A stretch of 64,000 nt of DNA, taken from Pyrocephalus nanus. Lineage: Eukaryota > Chordata > Aves > Passeriformes > Tyrannidae. Below the pieces are notes generated by a model that was not told the origin of the DNA, ran no database searches, and saw only the letters and a list, made by a program, of their open reading frames with translations. The position numbers were made by a program, and so were the translations under genes. Where the stretch lies: positions 67,600,629 through 67,664,628 of the forward strand of contig CM076262.1 of NCBI GenBank assembly GCA_038380795.1. The letters are read 5' to 3'. Positions 60,590 through 64,000 of this stretch are shown one piece after another. The number at the start of each line of letters is the position of its first letter. Within the stretch, counting starts at the first letter, position 1.

Positions 60590-62140
60590 CACCTGACAGC
60601 TGCCTGGTGAGGCCTGAGGTTTTCCTTCCTCTTCTCCACTTACTCTGCAGCTCACACCCTCCCGTGGCAAACTCTCTGGTTTTTAAAAATCCAGTTGAAA
60701 CATTTAATCTTTATTTGCACACTGGGAAGGTCCTGCCTGGGAAGGAAATGGCTACAGGAGAGGAAACCAAAAAATGCTCCAATCAGACCCTGCTGTGCGA
60801 GTCAAAGGAGGGAAGGACCTCACGGAAATACTGTCGGGAAATCCACATTTATTAAATCTCTGCAGCTCTCCCTCCTCTGTATGAGCTCTTCGCAGCCACG
60901 GGCCAGAGGAAGTGCGGCCAGCTGGGCTGTGCTCAGCTGGGGACGGGCACAATCTGATTATTGCCATGCTCGGGGAGGTTTTCCTGCCCCGTCCAGGATT
61001 TCCTCAACAGCTGCCAAGGTGCTCGTGTGACGGCCATTTCCAGGAACAAAGGAGTCAAACGAATCTACAGGGTTCCTTCGGTCCGAGGCAAAGGCGTTTG
61101 GTTGAAGGTCCCACCTGCAGGGGGGGTGTCTCCTCCAGGTGAGTGCTTGGAACCCAAAATGCAGAGGGGAGCTCAGGTCGGGGCTGCTTTTTGGCCTGGA
61201 GCTGGACAGAGCCCTCAGCGGCTCCTGCTTCCTGCCAGGAATATTCTTGTGGGGCTCCCTGTGCGGTCCCAGCTGGGCAGGGAACACAGGGCGAGAGGAG
61301 GACAGAGCAAAGGCAGCGACCCAGCCCTCTTTGAGCTTGCAATTTCCAGGGGATGGATGAGTTGTGCCCTGCACTGCCCTGCCGGGGCTTGTGGCACTCC
61401 GGAGCGCCCAGAGCTCAGGGAATCCCAGCCGCAGGACCCCCAGCACAGCTCGTGGCAGCAGGGATGGAGCAGCTCCAGGCCAGCACTTCCAATGGGCACA
61501 AGATGGATTTGTCTCCCAGGCAGAGCTCGTCTGCAAAACACACAGCCCAGGGCTGGGAACCCAGCCACGGGCACTGGAGTGGGCACGGATAATGGGCTGC
61601 CCTCGGCTCCTCAGCCGGGGACTGCTATGAACAGTCACCCTGAGATGCCTCACTCTCGACACACCCCAGTGATAGCCCAAAAGTACACAAAGAATCCGGC
61701 ACAGCACGGCTGCAGAGCAGCACAGGTGGCAATTCCCAGTGCCGACCTCCCAGAGCTCCCATGTGCCACCCACCCCAAAATGTGTGTCCCATCCTCCCCA
61801 AATCCCTGCCCTTCCAGCCTGAGGCTAGCAGCAGTGTTAAAGCCAGGGGGAATCTTCCCTCACCAGCACTAAAAGAACTTGCAGGGGCCGCTCTTGAGGC
61901 TCTGAAGTGACAGCGGCTTCTGGCACCAAGAGACGTCCTCGCCCAGCCTCAGGGGTTGCCTCAGCCCATGCCGGGAGCGCGTCTGGCCACCACCTTCTCC
62001 TGGGGGAACACACCCCCTGGAGCCCAATCCTGGGGGAGAATTGGCTTAGTTCCAGGGAACTCACTCATGGGCCCCCCAGGGACACCAGTGGGGCTGGGGG
62101 AGGAGGGTTATAAACAGCAAATTCTGTGGAAAATCAACCT
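60590..62140 (+). repeat. Inverted diverged duplication, right copy
   Basis: Aligns with the reverse complement of 31090-32035, with two extra blocks here (about 61270-61450 and 61520-61950). It starts near GACAGCTGCCTGGTGAGGCC and ends near TATAAACAGCAAATTCTGT. Together with the left copy it brackets the ETV6 promoter, exon 1 and the intronic repeat block in opposite orientation. Confidence 0.75.
60958..61114 (-). pseudogene. Possible terminal-exon relic, second copy
   Basis: On the minus strand, after CCCCTGCAG, a frame runs to a stop at 60958-60960 and ends ILDGAGKPPRAWQ. An AATAAA follows (plus TTTATT at 60848-60853). It corresponds to 31504-31674 on the plus strand, where the frame has one in-frame stop. 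This copy is open and continues upstream as a ~271-codon frame without recognisable domains. The product is unidentified; it may be an exon of an unknown gene, a relic, or non-coding. Confidence 0.3.
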
Positions 62141-64000
62141 GTCTTGAGAAATAACCCATGGCTGAGAGCACTCATCACTCCAGTCCATCAGGATTTGGAG
62201 GGAGTTTGGTATGGAACAGACTCAAATTCTAATACTGCCTCTAAATTTTAACAGGTTGTTTTAGAAAGATCCTGGACAGCAAATCAGACAACAGGACTCA
62301 AAGACTGCACAAGCAATAACAGAAGATTTGCCAGGAAGAACAGGAGTTCCTAGTTTTCCTTAACAGTCTGGGACTGAAGGACCCAATCCTTGCAACCAAG
62401 TGACAATAGAGATGTTATTAATACTTAAACCTCTCCCTCATGGTTCTGTCTCAGAGAACTGGGCCAGCCCTGAGCTAGCCTCACACTCCCTTGTGCCTGT
62501 AGAACTTTGGGGAGGGGCAGGACAATGTCCCACTTCTGCTTGGAAACATGCCAGATGAGGAAAAGCCACTTCCCTTCTCTCTCTCTGACCCAGCACCAAA
62601 GCAGTCCTGTTGGACAACATGGACTGTGCACGGAAGGCCCAAGTCAGTGTGGAAAAAAAAACCTAAACAAGCCAAACGACTCCAAATTTCAAGATAAAAA
62701 CACTCTGCTTCCTTAACTGGATAGCACAAAACTCATTTAAGCCAGAGAGGAAATCACAAACCAAAAAAAAGACCCAAAAGAAATGCTTTGCACTGATACA
62801 CTCTCTGGTTGATCATTCCAAGGAAAATTCTCCACAGATCAGAAGCAAGTACCAGTAACTTCTCCTCTGTTGAAAATTAACAACTTGGGTTTCTGCTGAG
62901 GGGCTGGTCATGTTCATTGAGGGTTCAGGGTCTGGTGGGCTGATCCTGACCAGCCCAGGCCAAACCCAACCACCTTCTCGCTGCTCCATCCCACACCTGA
63001 GGAGAATCTTTATATCGTATGGAAATATTGCTCTTCCCTGCTACTCTGTCCTTCCTTACACATCCACAGAGCAGGTTTTCTCCACCCTTTGTTCCCAACT
63101 ACAGCTCTCCAGCCCAAATCCCAGCTCTCACAGACACAAACTAAACACATCTAGGGCAACGTTTCCATCAGCCTCTGGAATTCTGAGCTCCCCATTCCCT
63201 GGAATGTTCATCCCAACACTCACTGCAATCTCATCTCAGCCCACAGGCTCTCTGTCCTCAGAGGGAAACAGAGCCTGGTGAGACACAGGTCTGGCACCAC
63301 CTTTCCTCTCATTCCCGGTCTCCTGCAAACCCACAGGGAAATCCAATCCCTCAGACCCTGCATCCCTGGGCACAGAGGGAACTGGAGTTTGACATGGATC
63401 CCAGTGCTCTGGACAAGTGTGTTCCCACGAGCATGACCCCGTGGCTCCATCCAGCCCATCCAGACCTCCCTTCCCTCCAGGGAGTCCCGAACCCTCCTCC
63501 AGTTCCCCTGCGTCTGTCCCACGGCCCAGCCCAGCTCCAGCCCTGGCAGAGCTGCAAACACCCCCCAAGCTTGGCCCCCCGGGCTCCTGAACCCCCAAAC
63601 CAATGCTCAGGCACACCCATGGGGAACCACCTGCCCTTCTCAGCACAGCCCAACCCCACAGCTCTGGGACCCCACATTCACCTGGCCCTTCACCCCTTCC
63701 TCCCCACCCTTCCCAGCACACATGGCAAGGACCAGCCTGCAGTGGGAAAAAGAGCCATTGCCCAGGGAGCAAATGCCAACCAGGAGAAGAGGAACATGTC
63801 CCTCTGACTTACCCCACGCCACGGGCAGGACCAGGAGCCCCCAGCACTGCCAGCGAGGCTGGAGCCTGTTGCCTTTGGCTGCTCACACCCCGAGGCATTT
63901 GGCATCGCAGGACCCAAGTCAGTGAATTTCCCTGTCTTGAAAGAGAGGAGACCAAGACAATTAAGTGCACTGGGGAAGTCAAAGGCTCCTGGCTTTCACC
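62141..64000. other. Window end, nothing recognised
   Basis: Mixed-composition DNA, becoming C-rich on the plus strand after about 63200. Open frames on both strands overlap and show no known motif. The sequence does not contain ETV6 exon 2 as far as I can see. Confidence 0.5.

Larger units (their letters stand above)
33940..64000 (+). other. ETV6: ETV6 intron 1 (partial, inferred)
   Basis: It begins at the exon 1 donor (GTAAGAG) and runs to the end of the window. I looked for the start of exon 2, which should encode a conserved stretch just before the PNT domain, and did not find it. Mammalian ETV6 intron 1 is tens of kilobases or more, so this is plausible. The sequence character changes at about 46340 and again at 59640, so a rearrangement or misassembly beyond those points cannot be excluded. 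Confidence 0.65.

Noticed and set aside
33940..64000. ETV6 exon 2 and the PNT domain within the window
   Set aside because: No sequence encoding the conserved stretch after exon 1 was found by reading. It probably lies beyond 64000.

Overview
The window looks like vertebrate nuclear DNA, most likely from a bird. It has long non-coding stretches, a CpG-island promoter, a spliced first coding exon, short LTR retroelements flanked by 6-bp target duplications, and a fragment resembling avian CR1. The one cellular gene I recognise is ETV6 (TEL). Its first coding exon (33907-33939, plus strand) encodes 11 residues, MSETPAQCCIK, and ends at a consensus splice donor. I found no exon 2, so everything to the right of 33940 is read as ETV6 intron 1, although this cannot be proven from the window.

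Layout. (1) 1-29980: a macrosatellite of five full copies plus one partial copy of a 5.65-5.84 kb unit. Copies are nearly identical to each other, and each is internally palindromic. It is built from a ~190-bp unit (A), a ~0.8-kb CpG-richer unit (B) and a ~90-bp minisatellite (C), arranged in opposite orientations around two symmetry axes. The window begins inside the array. (2) 29704-30560: the C minisatellite at the array edge, which runs further here than inside the array. (3) 30561-32740: non-coding sequence with a ~0.9-kb segment that recurs, diverged and inverted, at 60590-62140. (4) 32750-34310: CpG island, ETV6 promoter, 5'UTR and exon 1. (5) 33940-46340: largely single-copy intron with one LTR-like element and one possible CR1 fragment. 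(6) 46344-59640: a second, older and more diverged block of the same B and A repeats inside the intron. It is interrupted by a young 2.87-kb provirus-like element (52287-55152) and a solo LTR (56806-57248). (7) 59640-64000: moderately GC-rich sequence holding the second copy of the inverted duplication; no gene recognised.

Two points stand out. First, the alternating head-to-head/tail-to-tail macrosatellite lies directly upstream of a conserved transcription factor gene, and its relics lie in that gene's first intron. Second, the young provirus has nearly identical LTRs, a primer-binding site, a polypurine tract and only the N-terminal part of gag. In place of pol and env it carries non-viral sequence, including three collinear short segments that resemble the SUMO protease-like gene USPL1. 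This looks like a captured host transcript with internal deletions. Both calls rest on reading by eye and on recalled family sequences; the decisive searches are named in the findings.

Apart from ETV6 exon 1 and the partial gag, I do not consider the many short open frames to be genes.
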